From: Pseudovirgaria hyperparasitica
Lineage: Eukaryota > Ascomycota > Dothideomycetes > Acrospermales > Acrospermaceae
Assembly: GCF_010093815.1 (NCBI RefSeq)
Contig: NW_022985568.1
Coordinates: 715,308 to 779,307 of the forward strand
Reading direction: 5' to 3'
DNA: 64,000 bases
Part shown: one piece after another, positions 9,776 to 20,405 of the stretch
How the letters are laid out: the number at the start of each line of letters is the position of its first letter
How positions within the stretch are numbered: position 1 is the stretch's first letter
The notes under the pieces: model-generated
Databases searched by the model: none
What the model was told of the DNA's origin: nothing
What the model saw: the letters and a program-made list of their open reading frames with translations, nothing else
Translations under genes and position numbers: made by a program

Positions 9776-11542
9776 CTCAATCGGGTCTGGTGCCGCTGCG
9801 GGAGTGGACATCGTGAGATTTGCTTGCTTGCTTGCCAATGCCCAGTACGCACCTTGTCGGTTGCGCGTGCGTGCGTGGATGAATGGTGCAATTTGAATTC
9901 GTGACTCGGGCCTTGGTCGTTTCGTCTTGTTCTGGGTACTATCATCATTGTGCCCAGTTCGTCGTGCCAAGGGTGCTGGTTGCCTGTGAATGTGTGCATG
10001 TGTGTGTTTGTGTGGACGATGCGATACGATATAATGTGTTGTGTTGTCGACTGCATCAACATCACCATCAACATCACCAAGAAGAAGAACAACACCAGCA
10101 CCCACCGATCGATGCAAGCGATACCATGATCTCACATCCACCCGACAACACAAGCTTTTCGCAAACCACCCTCCCCCTGCTGACACGGCCCTGATTCATG
10201 CACTTGTACAACATGTCTGGTTTGTGCATCTCCGGACCTTCACATCATTTCTCCTATACCTGTCATCATCACAATCATCATCATCGTCTTCAGCATTGAC
10301 ATCCATCATCAAAGAAAATCCTGCCTCCTCCTCCTCCTAATAATAATAAATTATGATTGCTCCGTGAGAAAGTTAAATTCCATCTCTCCGCCGCACATGG
10401 CCGGAGTGTTTTACGATGAATAATAAAACATAGCCAAGCGCACTGACAGCAAAGCGCATCTGCGTCCGTCCGTCCTCAAGCAACATAGCCCTCCGGCGTA
10501 GTACATACAATAGTCCAGTCAGTCCAGATCTGCGACTAACACACTTGACACTTGATTAACAGATATATCTTACCTACCAGACCGCTTGGCAGTCAGTCCG
10601 TCGTTCACACCGCAACGCATTGGCACTGGAATGACCTAGTATCACGATGAGCGGTAGTGGGCGGGCGGAATTTGAAAATTCTCTACTTCCAAGTGATTGA
10701 TTATTCACACTACAGAAACCTCATGATTGTTCTCGTTTACCGACAAGACAGTACGTGGCTTCCTCATGGCGTGTACTTCCCCGCATTCCGCTTTGCCTGT
10801 TAAAGGGATGAAGGTGGAGTATCATTGCTAAGAATATATGGATAGGCACCACCTGACCAGGGGGGGCCCAGGTGTCAGGGGATCGCCGAGCCGTGCCTTA
10901 GCGAGACTGCGCGGCTCTACGGTTGGTTTTGGTTTTGGGTCATTCTGGGATCAGAGCTGGGCTGGCGTGGCTGACTGAACTTGCTGGCTGGCTTGAGCCT
11001 TGAGGGCATCTCGTGCACACCCCGAGTTTTCCAGGGCGCACGTAGAATAGTTGACAAAGTCTATTCGTCTACTATACTTTGGGGGATTGATTATGGTGGT
11101 GCTGGTGCTCTGGGGGTATTTCCGATTTCTAGATGCCTCACAACAACAAAACGCCCTTTACAATGCCATGCTCACTTACTTACACCTCCGCATATTCACG
11201 GCCTTTTTTTTTTGACAACACTTTCTTTGGCCTTTCGCTTCGCCACTTTGGGCACCCCTGCCAACATAACATGACATGTTCATCAGGTAACAAAAATGGT
11301 CTTGCGTCCATCAATAGCCTGGACGAGCCCGTTGCCATGCGGGGAAAACTGGGGCAGTGTAGCTTCGCCAAACGACACGTTACGCTATCGCTGCCGCACG
11401 CTGACAGCCATTCGCCCTATTGAGCTAGTTCGCGCCCGTCGTATTGTCTCCCTAGGGGGCAGGTGAGGTTCTGGTAACTGAAAGTAGTAGGGCCGGTACG
11501 TTGGATTTTGCGGGGAACGAACGTGTGCGTTGCGAGAGCTGT

Positions 11543-12842
11543 CTAGGCGAATTTGGTATGGATGATGTCTGGATTCTCTTGCCATTCGTCTTTCTCTACC
11601 CACATCTACAGGGCAAGAGTTAGCTGTGTTGGCTGTTGAGATCATTTCAATTACTTACCTTTTTGAATGTACTCAGACCCGCTAGAATACTGCCTCCGGC
11701 CCAGGTGGTGTATATTCGCTCTGGGGGTGCGAAGATTTTGATGCGTGTGTCCTTGGGTGCTAGCCGTTGTACCTCACTCAGAAGCCTGTCACCAAAGCCT
11801 TTGGTGAGCGTGGACCCTCCTGACAGCACTATGCTGCTGTAAAGAGACTTCCGAAGATCCATGTCGCAGCGTGTGATTGACTCGACCACAATTTGGTGTA
11901 CGCCGTGGTACTCAGTTCCAATAAGCTCAGGATTGAAAAGTATCTCCGGGGCGCGGAACCGCTCAGCACCAATCTGCAGCCCTCATTAGCAGGGATCCTT
12001 CACGTCTCACAACAGCATGCGCATTGCTCACCTTGAGCTTATTCCCATCAGGTAATGAATACTCCATGCTCTTTGGATCAGACCTGGACGAGCTTGCTGT
12101 CCATTCCTTTTCCTCTCTTTCTGGGTTTATTGCGACGTATCCGCATTTCTCCTTGATCTGTTTCACCACCTCCTTCTCCGCACTGGTGTGAAAGACGTAT
12201 CCACTCTTGCGCAGCAAGGTTTGAAGGTACTCCGTCACGTCTCGTCCTGCAACATCTATCCTACGTACACTGTTGGGGATGGCGAATCCCTCGTACACCG
12301 GCACGGCGTGCGACACGCCGTCCCCTGCATCGAGTACTATGCCTGTGGTCTTGCCAGAAGCGTAGAGGGACAGGACAGCCTGTATGGATGTGTAGAGGGC
12401 GGGTACGTTGAAGGTCTCAAAAAGGATCTGTGCGGCCGTCTCGCGGTTCGAGCGCGGATTGAGTGGAGGTTCGGTGAGGAGGACAGGGTGCTTAACGCGC
12501 CGTCAGTAGCCATTTGCGGTCAATCCCAGGCAGACTCACATCCTCCGTTGGAGGTTTCAGTTCCTCGTATACATATTGCCATATCCTTTCCATGTCGTCC
12601 CAGTCTGTGACTATGCCGTGCTCCAATGGATAGTTGATCTTCAACAGTCCCCTGAACTCCTGAGCTTTGGGTCCAATGAACACATCACCTTCCAGCGCGC
12701 CGGCGAGAACTCGGGAATGCTTCGGTCGACCGACAAATGATGGGAAATAGCATTTGGGGAAATCTTGACCTGCAAACCCAGCTCTTATCGACCCACTACC
12801 ATTGTCGATGACAATGGCAGCGTTGAGCAACCTTGAGCTCAT
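11543..12842 (-). CDS. ARP1: Actin-related protein 1 (centractin)
   Basis: 379 aa in four exons: 12842-12540, 12490-12032, 11973-11659 and 11605-11543. All exon lengths are multiples of three, and the introns are 49, 58 and 53 nt. ARP1 forms the short filament of dynactin, which links dynein to cargo and supports nuclear migration and vesicle transport in hyphae. The actin fold is clear: phosphate loop 1 [16 protein letters not shown], phosphate loop 2 [18 protein letters not shown], the adenine motif region [16 protein letters not shown] and the C-terminal [15 protein letters not shown]. The last exon codes [34 protein letters not shown], in place of the actin DNase loop, supports ARP1 over conventional actin. 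Length equals that of known ARP1 proteins. Confidence 0.95.
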
Positions 12843-13180
12843 ATTGAACGTTTCCGGGATGCTAGGCGTCTAACACATGAGCCACGGGAGGTTGTAGGCA
12901 GACTCAAGCTTCAGACAAGTGATGGGAAAGCTTTGTAGGCAAACGAAGCTGGCGGAGTTGATTGCAATCCTTATTGGAGCTCCCTTGCGCGTCACGAACT
13001 TTCTAGGACGCGACCCTGCCAAGCCTCTGTAGCTTACTCAGCCTCGGTCTTGATGGACATCACCCTGTCCATCATAGAGAGATTGCAAGGCATTCTAATC
13101 AAATACATGACTGTGCTCAGGCAAGTCGATTGATACATCGCGTTCGTCCACACAGGTCAGCACTCTATTCCCGTAACGAC
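12843..13180. other. ARP1 upstream region
   Basis: A 338-bp spacer between the ARP1 start and the 3' end of the MFS pseudogene. It should hold the ARP1 promoter. No distinct motif was recognised. Confidence 0.45.
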
Positions 13181-14762
13181 TTACAACTTAACCTCAAAGC
13201 GTGTGCGTGTCATCTCCCCGTATCGTAGCAATATCACCGCTGTCGGTACATTGAGCAAAGCAATGAAAGCAAGCAAACTGTTCGCTCATCAATACCCAAG
13301 CGAGTCGTACATTGGGTTCGCAGCTAGAGGCAGGACAGCACTGACGATTGACCGAACGACACTCGCGGCTCCGGTGGCACTGACCGGATGAACTGCAAAG
13401 CAGTCAACCAGATACATTTGTGACGGCATGTAGTTGTACATGACCCCCATGGCGATCAGTGCGCTTCCAATGATTGGCAGAATGAAATAAGTCCGATATT
13501 CGACTGTCCAGCCATAGATGAGAAATCCAGCTGGCAGCACTGCACCTCCGACGAGCAGCAATGGCAGACGATGCTCGGGTTTCGACTCTCTGCCGTTCTT
13601 GGACATCATGACTCGGACGAACCGGCCAGAGAAGTATCCTGCAGTCACTTCGCTAAACACAAGACCGACAGCTATGCCCAGATAGGCCAGTCCGCTTTGT
13701 GATGCAGTAAAGCCATATGCATCTTGGAAGACAGTGCCTAAGATGCTCAAAGCGAGTATGAAATATCCGTTACGCAACGGATGTTGTGAAGGTCAGAAGG
13801 ATCGTGACGGGTGATCTGTAGAATAACTTCGCTGGTCGGATCTAAGCCGCACGAAGCTCTGCTTTCTTCTTAGCCGGAGATGGTCTGATGATATTGATTT
13901 TTTCGTATGGCATATGTTTTTCAGCCAGCCATTTTGCTTTCACTATCGTTCCGCATGATTCGCGATACAGCACGATTATCAGCGCACCAAACGTGCCAGC
14001 CTGGGTTATATCGTCAGCTGTACTCTGCAGAGGTAATCTCTTCACCAACAGCCATCAGGCATATCCAGAACATCCACCTCCATTCGACATGCTCAGCGAT
14101 ATAGTCACTCGTGATTGGACCTGTGCCGACATTAGCAAAAGTTACAGCATTCATATGGAAACGCTCAATTACCCAAAGTCGGGTCCTGTAGCAGAATGTA
14201 TCAGCAGCGATAACATGAATAGCCCCGCGATCAAGCAACTTACCATTCCAGGTCCCATGAGAATGACTGACATTCCTAATCCACGTTGCTCGACGGAAAT
14301 CAAGTCTGCCACAAACACATTGGCCATCAACAGCAAAGCAATCTGTCCAAAGCCACCGATGGCTCTAAAGACAACAAACATAGCGATACAAGTGCTTGCA
14401 CTACTACTAGCTAACGAAACAAGGAGCAGCGGTAAGCCCACACGCAAGACTATCGCACGCCCATAGAGCTCTGAGACGGGGGCAACAAGAAGCGGACCAA
14501 CGATATAGCCCATCATGTATATCGAGACCACAAGGGACTCCACAGCAGAGGACTGGGAATGGAACTCAGTCATCACGACTGGCATCGCCGGTTCAAAAGC
14601 CGTAAATGCCATGGATCTCCAGTGTTGTAGTAAAAGTATCAGACTTGTACTACGGCATTCACTGTAGTAGAACTTTACCGATAGTACTCACGCAATGCAA
14701 TTCGACAGAGCTATAGAGACCACTAACGACCATCTTTTTATCAACGACCAATTGAGGGGATT
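13181..14762 (-). pseudogene. MFS drug:H+ antiporter (DHA1-type) pseudogene
   Basis: Remnant of a multidrug-type major facilitator. Recognisable exons are 14762-14692, 14616-14244, a 13-nt microexon 14185-14173, 14120-14050, and 14000 onward. Splicing restores NPLNWSLIKRWS, SIYMMGYIVGPLLVAPVSELYGR, RAIGGFGQ and MGPGMDPTLGPITSDY, then HVEWRWMFWICLMAAGTFGA, all typical DHA1 segments. Lesions follow. An in-frame TAG sits at 13844-13842. A one-base excess at the TT of 13770-13771 shifts the frame inside VA(Y)GYFILALSILGTVFQDAYGF. Tandem TGA TGA lies at 13291-13286, after which the same frame continues (NSLLAFIALLNVPTAVILLRYGEMTR) to TAA at 13181. A TAG also directly precedes NPLNW (14765-14763), though an upstream intron could remove it. 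CAG to TAG and TGG to TGA would fit repeat-induced C-to-T decay. Confidence 0.85.
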
Positions 14763-15842
14763 CTATGCTTCCATTCGCCATAATTTGTCCAAGTAAGGTA
14801 CGATTGTCGGTTCTAGTTTCTCATCAGAATGTCTTGATACTGTTTTTGGAGGCGAGGCTGCTTCCTTCGAGTAGGGCGCCTCTGTGCAGGAGGTGCTTGG
14901 CTGAGATATTTCTCCAGCACGCTTTTCGTGCTCCATAGCAATCGACTGATGGGCTTATAGCAGGAGGGTCGAAAGCGACGAACGTGCGTCGCCCAACGAC
15001 CTTCACTCTCTGTTGATGAGTGGTATCTTGCCGTCGATCCAAGGCCTGGGTTGCATTTCGCCTTGATAAGCGCCTGTGTAGGTCCCATATGGCACGTACG
15101 GCGACGATCAAAGAGAGGCAATTCGATCAGGCTGTAGCTGTGCCACACAGATCTCCCGAAGTTGATTAAGGCTAACATGAACATGAGGTGACTGTTAGCT
15201 GACTATTCTGATATTCGTGAAGCAAGGTAACATACCGGGGCACGATCCGTCAGTAACTTTTGCCGCGCTACTGTTGGTACGCATTTTTCGCGCATCATCA
15301 CCTACATGTCTTATTCTTAAAAACTTGAATTTATCCTTATTTCCTCTAGGATTTATAGTCTTACTTTCTATATGTAAGAAAGACAAAAGAAAAAGTATAG
15401 ATAAAGCAGTTATCCTAAGAAAAGCTTCTAATGTTGGATTTCGTATAGAGAATTCAGGAAAAGGGGCGGACCGTAGTTTTTTCTACATATTTTTCTCTTT
15501 AAAGCTCTCTTAAGCCAAAATAGTAGTACTATCTTTTCATTAGAAAATCTAGGGAACTAGATTTTAAAGGGTGGAGTCGCGCTGAAAAGGTTACAGATGT
15601 ATCATCACGCTTGGTAACACCGCGATACTGAGCGTCATTTTCACTTCTATTGGATCCTTACGTGAGTCAATTGTAGATTGCCACTTCGGTCCGTACATGG
15701 TTCCAGATACATGATAAGCAGCTATGATTCCTATAGCCTTGCAAGTATGTGAGGCTCATGAGCTACCTACCAAAAGTACGCGAACACATGGATGGTGTGA
15801 GCAGTGGTTTTAGCTTGCGACTCTCTGAGACTCAACTGGACT
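14763..15842. other. Degenerate and AT-rich intergenic block
   Basis: The left part may contain the ruined N terminus of the MFS pseudogene. Minus-strand ORFs of 95 and 123 codons overlap each other here without a recognisable domain. From about 15290 to 15540 the composition becomes strongly A/T-rich, unlike neighbouring genes, as in a decayed transposon or RIP-affected relic. No terminal repeats were identified. Confidence 0.5.
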
Positions 15843-16913
15843 TCATGAAGAATGCCGATGACTCGCCTCGTACATCAACCGCTCAATCTCTTCACCATAT
15901 TCCGATACATCGTACCTACGCGTTGCTACCGCCTCTTGAAACGCATCCCAATCCACGCATTCACGTACATTCCAGCTTCCTGCATTGATTGGGTGGAACT
16001 TATTGTTGAGATTTGCGTAATGAGGAAGCATACTCAGATCCGGATTGCACATCAGAGACTTCCTCAACGATTCCAAGCAATGGCCTAGGCTTATAAGCAT
16101 TCGACCTTGGAAGAACACCCCAAGAGGTCCTACTGACCGGTATGTTCCCCAAGCCAACTAACTTCCTCGGACGTCTTGTTCGCGTAGTAGTAATCATAGT
16201 AATACCATTGTCGAAAATGCCGCTGATATGGAAATCAGTCACTTGCAATAACGGGGTACTTTTAGATCTTTATTGACGGACCAAACAGTGGAGGTTATGA
16301 TCAATACCAAGAAGGGCACCATAACCACCATTGACCAAAGGCAGGCTAGTGGTAATGTTGAGCTGCTGTGCTTCATGGTCATCCACGCGGACGCCACCAT
16401 CTGTGAAATAGTCAGTTGTGTGAATTCGACATACCTTTGCCGACTTACGCGCAAGAAGTTTGTGCCATGCTCTATCGCTCTCCAGAGTCGGCTGACCCAT
16501 ATATAAACTCTCTGACCAATAGTTATCATCACCTGGAAATGTATTCCATCGGATACTGGAGGGTAATGGGTCTAGTATCAAGTCAGTAGACGTAGATTGG
16601 TAGAATCATAGCTAAGCTCACAAGCCTTAGTTGGCACAACTTCTGGAAAAAAGCTCAAAGTGCGAATCAGGTACACCAATACTCCCGGGAACATCAATAC
16701 CATCAGTATCATCAGGGCCAAACTGCATACAAGCTGATACAGGAGGCACGAGACATGGTACTTGACTGGAGGGTACAATCTGTATGGGTGGTGGTTCGGA
16801 GCAACTTCTCTTGCTCCATGGTCGCCCCTATAAAACCCTCCTTCTAGCAATGGCTCTGATAGTGGTTCCTCTTCCATTATAGAGCTCTTAGTCTTGAAAC
16901 TTTCTAACATCAT
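15843..16913 (-). CDS. UstYa-like (DUF3328) membrane oxidase
   Basis: Intact five-exon gene, 286 aa: 16913-16622, 16571-16449, 16400-16282, 16222-16138 and 16084-15843 (861 nt; introns 48-59 nt). The family comprises membrane-anchored fungal proteins. Some (UstYa/UstYb) oxidatively cyclise ribosomal peptides such as ustiloxin; others act in non-peptide pathways. The N terminus is cytosolic and acidic. One transmembrane helix lies at about residues 55-88 (CLLYQLVCSLALMILMVLMF). GGVRVDDHEAQQLNITTSLPL is the family hallmark. Both HxxHC motifs survive: HNLHC (173-177) and HTGHC (205-209), followed by LESLRKSLMCNPDLSML and CVDWDAF. The second motif is created only by correct splicing across intron 4. 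It is divergent from the small secreted-peptide gene 688 bp away. Confidence 0.92.
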
Positions 16914-17601
16914 CTGCCTGGAGCGGAGGTAGAGACGTGCTGTTGGCTATATGGGAGCACCCAGTGGTCTCTTGGTACAGTCAGAAACAAGAAGAAATTG
17001 GAACTCAAGAGAAACTTGCAATGGACACTCTACTCCCATGGGAGTGATCGTACTAGGAACTACGTTTTCACTTATCTCTCAAGCGCAGTGCGGCAGTCAT
17101 GCATTCATTATAGTGAAGTCATTACCTCCTATCACAAACAAAGAGTCTACAGTCCTTGTTCTATGTCGTCAATTTTCCTCATTCGATCGTTCGTTTATGA
17201 TGACACGCATTTGTTTGAATCGGCCCGCACCGCCTTTTACATTGATCCTGACGCAACATGAACTGAGTCACTTACAAACATCAAGGCGTCAGTCATGTAA
17301 AGCTGAAGACTGCCTGCCTAGGAATATCCTAGACCAGCATATCAATCACACATGACAACGCATCAAAGCGATCACCGCTCAGTACGTATGAACCATAGGT
17401 CTGCCTGATTACGAACCACTATGGAAGAACGTGATGTAGTCTATGATCCACTTGGCACGAGAATGGTAGCATGAGCGTATATAAATATTGAATAGATCCT
17501 AAGATCAAATAATCAAATTTAGCGCCACTTTACAACCATCTCAGAGCTTCACAAAGAGAACACCTATTAAGTATCTGCTACTTACAGTATCGGACTTCAT
17601 C
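16914..17601. promoter_or_regulatory. Divergent promoter: UstYa-like and secreted peptide
   Basis: A 688-bp bidirectional spacer. On the plus strand a clear TATA element (TATATAAAT, 17478-17486) lies about 115 bp before the peptide ATG. It is followed by a pyrimidine/adenine-rich leader. No comparably clear TATA was seen towards the UstYa-like gene. Shared control of the two genes is inference. Confidence 0.55.
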
Positions 17602-17838
17602 ATGCTTCTTCGATCCTGCCTTGCGTTCGTTGTAATGACAATGGTAGCAGCTTTGCCTTTGCAAGGATCTCGTGGTAAGGACTTATTCGTAAAGAGGGTA
17701 TATATGTTGACCGATGTTATAGCCAACACGATCTCAACCCAACAGCATGGGAATGCGAATACTAAGCCAAGGGCTGATGTAGATGGACATATTCATGAGA
17801 ACAATATAGACATCGATACGGAAGTGTCTTTACCTTGA
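17602..17838 (+). CDS. Small secreted peptide with Lys-Arg site; possible RiPP precursor
   Basis: ATG at 17602 opens a 78-aa frame. Residues 1-17 (MLLRSCLAFVVMTMVAA) form a convincing signal peptide. A short pro-segment ends in Lys31-Arg32, a Kex2-type site, followed by VYMLTDVIANTI with Tyr34. The tail is hydrophilic, acidic and His/Asn-rich, without cysteines. There is no repeated core as in ustiloxin-type precursors; there is only one Lys-Arg. Ambiguity: 17698-17745 starts GTATAT, ends CAACAG and is 48 nt in frame, so it may be an intron. Splicing would remove residues 33-48, including the tyrosine, and leave 62 aa. The TATA box upstream and the divergent UstYa-like gene suggest a peptide substrate. 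A simple secreted protein or effector is the alternative. Confidence 0.6.
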   Translation: MLLRSCLAFVVMTMVAALPLQGSRGKDLFVKRVYMLTDVIANTISTQQHGNANTKPRADVDGHIHENNIDIDTEVSLP

Positions 17839-18721
17839 AGTGACAACGGAGTCAGTACACAAGGGGGTGTTTACTTGAGGCAGATAGCCAACATTAGACT
17901 TTTTGCCTTCTATAACTTAATCACCACGTCATACCAGAATCTAAACTCAGACATAATATTTGTGATGATGTAAAATGCGAATAGTATCATCTGTGGAAGC
18001 CATGAAAGTAGAGTCACTCCAGGATTACACCAGCATTATGACTTGACACAATCGAAGGCTCTGCGTTGTTGACATGCAAACTCTACAAGTTGCGGAATAG
18101 AGCGTCAGCTTGTGTTGTGGAATGCAGCATGCTCATCCGCGATGTGACTTACTATGTCTTGCTGCAGGAGGAAAGTGAGATTTTGTTGGTTGGATGTCGA
18201 CATGGTCAACGAGCCGTAGCTTGAAGAAATCGTGCAGGCGATAAGGTAATTACGGAGTATGAATGGTGAACGGATGTATGCCATCCGAGCCGTCCCACCC
18301 TTAGAGATCAGGTACGGGTGGTCTGACCGCCAAGGATGGCAGCACTACATGGCGAATTAGAGCCATAGACAAGTCAGACATCCAACGATCCAACATTCAA
18401 TAAACACTCATAAGTGATTGACACTGCGGTTAAAGTGTTCAGCAAGCATCATCCAAGATCATCTCGACTGCTGTGCCCGGCTCATACCAGACTCCGTGAT
18501 AGCTGTGGGCGCAGTATCTCGGACAAAAGGTCTTAGAGCAAACGTGATAGACATGAAGACCACATTCGTTGGTCCAAACGGCCAGTACGGCCCCCAGGGT
18601 GCAGCTGCAAGGACTATGCAACTTCACTTATAGAAGTGGTCCGCAAAGGAGTGCTCTCCGGAGTATCTCATCTGCCCTCTTAGAACCCACTTTACATCTA
18701 GCCCAGAACTCACGTCAAACA
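17839..18721. other. Intergenic upstream of the rhodopsin-like gene
   Basis: About 880 bp. Only short overlapping ORFs occur (for example 18418-18633 and its antisense partner), and none has a recognisable motif. It should include the peptide-gene terminator and the promoter of the membrane-protein gene. Confidence 0.45.
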
Positions 18722-20046
18722 ATGGCATCTCTCAGGATTCATCCTCCTTTACTCTACACAGCTGCAACCATCTGGCCAGCTGTGTGCACCGGGATCGTCA
18801 GCGCTCGGTTTGCAGTGCGTAGATCCCAGAGAAGCCATTACGGATGGGATGACTGGCTCACGCTGCCAGCATTAGTATGTAGCTCTCGCTGTTACTTATA
18901 GCATTTTCCACTGACTAAAAGAAAGTTCTTGATATGGTGTTTGAGCGCAGCCCTTCTAGTTGGTGTAGGAACAAAATCAATGGGGTATCCGACTCCTGTT
19001 ATATCCCCTGAACTCTCCTTTGTCTCTACGAGTCACGAGCAGACGATCACGCGGAAGGTGAATATCTCATCTACTGGCGTTTCAATATATGCATGGGCTC
19101 ACTGGTCAAGATCTATTGGCTCTTCCTGGTCGTTCAGACACCGACCCTGGCATGTGTCAAACTGAGCTGCTTAGCATTCTATCTACGCATCTTTTACACC
19201 GGCTCAAACGAGGGTACCAGATGGGTGCTTTGGGCTCTTATCACTGTCATGCTTGTATGGGGCGTCTCATTTACGGTGGGAAGCCTCATGCTTTGTGGCA
19301 CTTTGAGGCACCTAGAGTACCTATGGACCTCGGTGGAGAATTTCATGAAATGCACTGTCGACAGCGTCGCATTCCATAAAGCTCTGGGTATATCAGATGT
19401 TGTGACCGATATGGTATTGCTGTTATTTCCACTACCATATGTGAGGCGATGAAAACAGCTGCTACATATATTGAGACAACTGCTGACTGCATAGATATGG
19501 GACCTTAAAATGGGCGTGCAGCGGAAATTGGCAGTTACTGTCATCTTTCTATTCGGATCTCTGTAGGTATTTCATGGTGCAGTATCAATCCCTTGCTGAA
19601 CTTGACCTCCAGATCAATCGCCACTTCGGCCGTCCGGTTGACCATCTTCATGCAATCATTGGAAAGTAAGTCGTACCGCCTGGCTGCTATGTATGTATGG
19701 GTCTAAGACAATTGCACAGTTGAATTCCAGGCTTCATCCGATCAAGATTGTGAGTATCGCTTTCTTTCTGGTTTTGAGAAGCACGTACTTTCTCGTAGTC
19801 TTGTCGACTGGCGCTGCATACTTTATGCTCCTCGAGGCTGGCTTTGGGCTTTGTACGGTTTGCCTACCAAGCCTATCAAACTTCCTCCATCTCAAGGGGG
19901 TGCAAACCTTTTTCCAGAACGTTTCTAGCATTTTCTCTGTAGCGAGCCGTTCTAGAGGTACATTGGTAGATTCTTATGAGCTCGAGGACGAGAAAGAACA
20001 TGTTCATATAACCAGGACGTTTCAAATTGCAGAAGAGCGGGTTTGA
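18722..20046 (+). CDS. SAT4/rhodopsin-like seven-helix membrane protein
   Basis: 337 aa in seven exons: 18722-18874, 18926-19057, 19111-19440, 19495-19562, 19613-19665, 19720-19749 and 19799-20046 (1014 nt; introns 49-54 nt). Most exons contain one or two hydrophobic helices. Family landmarks include GWDDWLTLPAL after helix 1, VKLSCLAFYLRIF in the middle helix and DVVTDMVLLLFPLPY. These are followed by IWDLKMGVQRKLAVTVIFLFGSL and LSTGAAYFMLLEAGFGLCTVCLPSL. These fungal integral membrane proteins (PF20684-type) often lie near secondary-metabolite genes. Most lack a proven function; they do not bind retinal like true rhodopsins as far as known. The 30-nt exon 6 is unusually short but keeps frame. 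Confidence 0.88.
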
Positions 20047-20405
20047 GATATGTACATCCTTGGTCATATGCTATAAGCTGCGCAGGACTTGGGGAGGCAT
20101 GTGCGACGAGACTTTATCAGGTTACTAGAGATGGTGAATACTTGACTCACGGGGTATCCTGGGGCGATCGTGCACACACCTGCCTGTCCTTCACTACGCT
20201 CTGCGATATAACAGTGGTTGACGGTCAGCGATGTGGACGATCTCATGGCTAAAGGTAGCCAATAAGCGTGTAAATTCTTATGCAACTGTGCCACTCGTTC
20301 AGCCTTAGCAAACATAAAAGCACACTTCGGCCTTGTTCTCTTCGATGAGATTTCCCCACACTCGAATACATATCCCTTCCCATCCACCCCAAACACAGCC
20401 CAACA
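20047..20405. other. Intergenic before the dioxygenase gene
   Basis: A 359-bp spacer. The last ~100 bp before the ATG at 20406 are C/A-rich, as in fungal leaders. No further motif was recognised. Confidence 0.45.

Larger units (their letters stand above)
8699..11542. other. 2.8-kb repeat-rich spacer upstream of the DUF3602 gene
   Basis: No gene was recognised. The proximal part (8700-9000) is pyrimidine-rich on the minus strand and holds a TAG-type triplet run near 8838-8866, consistent with the DUF3602 5' UTR. Farther out are two short tandem arrays (9550-9585 and 9716-9775, listed separately) and CA/GT-rich stretches near 9960-10030. The ARP1 3' UTR must lie at the right end. Confidence 0.5.

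Noticed and set aside
14813-15184. Minus-strand ORF of 123 codons beside the MFS pseudogene
   Set aside because: It overlaps another ORF in a different frame and the likely ruined N terminus of the transporter, and it has no motif.
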